Source: Arenibacter hampyeongensis (GTDB lineage Bacteria; Bacteroidota; Bacteroidia; Flavobacteriales; Flavobacteriaceae). Taken from it: 64,000 bases of DNA. Both the position numbers and the translations under genes were made by a program. The DNA lies in NCBI RefSeq assembly GCF_002909255.1, contig NZ_PIOB01000001.1, forward strand, positions 496,001-560,000, read 5' to 3'. Under the pieces are notes generated by a model. The model had not been told where the DNA came from, searched no databases, and worked only from the letters and a program-made list of their open reading frames with translations. Shown piece after piece: positions 62,902 to 64,000 of the stretch (positions are counted from its first letter, which is position 1; every line of letters starts with the position of its first letter).

Positions 62902-64000
62902 ATGAAGCTGATATTCTTTCTTTTGTCCATTATGGTGGTAACGGCCCAAGACAAAGGAGGGCAATTGCCCCAATGGGAAGAGGGGATTCTGGATATTCAT
63001 CACATTAATACAGGCCGTGGGGATGCCGCTTTTTTTATTTTTCCGGATGCCACCACCCTCTTGGTGGACGCAGGCGACATGTCCGAAACCCATCCCAGAA
63101 CTTTGTCTGCAAGAAATGCGGTACAAAAACCAGATAACTCCAAATCTGCTCCCCAATGGATCGTGGATTATATACATCAATTTTTTCCAAAGAATCAACC
63201 CATCCAACTGGATTATGGATTAATCACCCATTTCCATGACGACCATTTTGGGGAAATGGATGTTAACAGGAAAAGGCATCCAAAAGGGAACTATGCCTTG
63301 ACGGGAATGATGGAGGTGGGAAGTTTGTTGCCCATCAAAACCCATTTAGACCGGGGAAGTAGTAACCCCATCGATCTAAAAAACCCTGTGGTACAGAAGG
63401 AAATAAAAGCGAACGATTCCTATAGCATTATAGAAACATTGCAGGAGTATTGGAGTTATATGGATTATCACGCCAAGAAGAATGGCTTGCTTTATGAAAC
63501 CCTAGAACCAGGGGCTATAAACCAAATCAATCTAAAAAAAAGCCCTAATAATTTCCCCAATTTTTCAGTGCGTAATATTGCAGTAAATGGAAATGTCTGG
63601 ACCGGTGAAAATGAGGATTATTATTCTTTATTTTCCAAAGGGGAGTATCTTGGCGAAAACCCTTTAAGCACATGCCTAAAAATCACCTATGGGGAGTTCG
63701 ATTATTTTACCGGAGGGGATATTAGCGGTATCGATGCCTTTGGACAAACAGATTTAAATTCCTTGGAATCGCATGTAGCGCCAGTAATAGGGCCAGTGGA
63801 TGTTGCCACACTGAACCATCACGGGAACAGGGATTCCCAAAACGTATTCTTTGTAAGAACACTTAGACCCAGGGTATGGATTCAACAAAATTGGTCATCG
63901 GACCACCCAGGTGAGGAAGTGCTAAGGAGAATCGCATCAAAAGAGCTCTATCCCGGGGAGCGGGATATGTTTTCTACGGTTATGTTGCAACCCCTTAAAG
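62902..64000 (+). CDS. Exported metallo-beta-lactamase-fold hydrolase, 3' end outside the window
   Basis: At least 366 aa in the window, with no stop before the edge. A signal peptide ends near VTAQ. The zinc motif is HFHDDH with His110, His112, Asp114 and His115; further ligands are likely Asp in the YFTGGDISG stretch and His in LNHHGN. The domain starts 'DIHHINTGRGDAAFFIFPDA', as in the ComEC/Rec2-type branch of the fold. It begins 27 nt after the phosphodiesterase gene and is probably co-transcribed with it. The substrate is unknown; phosphodiesters or lactones are both possible. Confidence 0.85.
   Translation, partial: MKLIFFLLSIMVVTAQDKGGQLPQWEEGILDIHHINTGRGDAAFFIFPDATTLLVDAGDMSETHPRTLSARNAVQKPDNSKSAPQWIVDYIHQFFPKNQPIQLDYGLITHFHDDHFGEMDVNRKRHPKGNYALTGMMEVGSLLPIKTHLDRGSSNPIDLKNPVVQKEIKANDSYSIIETLQEYWSYMDYHAKKNGLLYETLEPGAINQINLKKSPNNFPNFSVRNIAVNGNVWTGENEDYYSLFSKGEYLGENPLSTCLKITYGEFDYFTGGDISGIDAFGQTDLNSLESHVAPVIGPVDVATLNHHGNRDSQNVFFVRTLRPRVWIQQNWSSDHPGEEVLRRIASKELYPGERDMFSTVMLQPLK

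Noticed and set aside
1-64000. tRNA, rRNA, insertion sequence, phage or integrase genes
   Set aside because: None recognised by eye on either strand; the window looks like continuous chromosomal operons.

Overview
The window looks like one stretch of chromosome from a marine-type member of the Bacteroidota, most likely Flavobacteriaceae. This is inferred from the SusC/SusD pair, the many lipoproteins with Bacteroidota-style lipoboxes, the AT-rich intergenic DNA with TTG / TAnnTTTG promoter-like elements, a DUF5690 transporter, and short palindromes of the kind scattered through flavobacterial genomes. No rRNA, tRNA, CRISPR array, insertion sequence or phage gene was recognised. Both ends cut through a gene: a bile-acid-symporter-like protein on the left, and an exported metallo-beta-lactamase-fold protein on the right.

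Layout. (1) 1-3286 (+): a BASS-family transporter and a large secreted propeller/HEAT/cytochrome c lipoprotein. (2) 10647-3310 (-): a six-gene catabolic operon with a six-hairpin-like exported protein, a formylglycine-generating-enzyme-like protein without the catalytic cysteines, a glycoside-hydrolase-like lipoprotein, two DHDPS/NAL-family aldolases and a Gfo/Idh/MocA oxidoreductase. (3) 11154-12849 (+): rhodanese, CopZ-like HMA protein and a di-haem DUF3365 lipoprotein. (4) 12985-21439 (+): a TetR-controlled ABC efflux operon (TolC, HlyD adaptor, two ATPases, two permeases, LOG-family enzyme) with a palindromic operator. (5) 21683-28275 (+): an RND efflux operon followed by a PII-like protein and a DUF2892 protein. 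(6) 33708-28564 (-): SusC and SusD ending in a strong terminator, divergent from (7) 34166-43788 (+): an SSS symporter, two small membrane proteins, a GH2 exo-beta-glucosaminidase-like enzyme, a sialidase-fold lipoprotein, a DegT-like aminotransferase, a GDPD, a second Gfo/Idh/MocA enzyme and a HAD phosphatase. (8) 43789-45076: a gene-free array of about five inverted-repeat units. (9) 45077-51888 (+): a planctomycete-style PSD1/DUF1501 cassette with a propeller protein and a DUF2231-cytochrome-LRR fusion. (10) 52054-60824 (+): flavin oxidoreductase, CBM9-like lipoprotein, sugar-dehydrogenase-like cytochrome, then an exported amidohydrolase, a Tat-exported SelA-like PLP enzyme, a RidA-family lipoprotein and a DUF5690 carrier. 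(11) 61159-64000 (+): a phosphodiesterase-family lipoprotein with CHB_HEX_C-like and PA14 domains, and the truncated metallo-beta-lactamase-fold protein.

How the genes may work together. The window is rich in secreted haem or propeller dehydrogenase-like proteins, glycosidase-like proteins, sugar transporters and aldolase/dehydrogenase families, so scavenging of complex sugars is the likely theme, flanked by two export systems. The most unusual block is 54249-60824. A predicted sugar oxidase, a deacetylase-type amidohydrolase, a PLP ammonia-lyase-like enzyme and an enamine deaminase all carry export signals and are followed by a transporter. I infer a possible periplasmic route that oxidises, deacetylates and deaminates an amino sugar or N-acyl amino compound before uptake. 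The substrate is not proven by the sequence.
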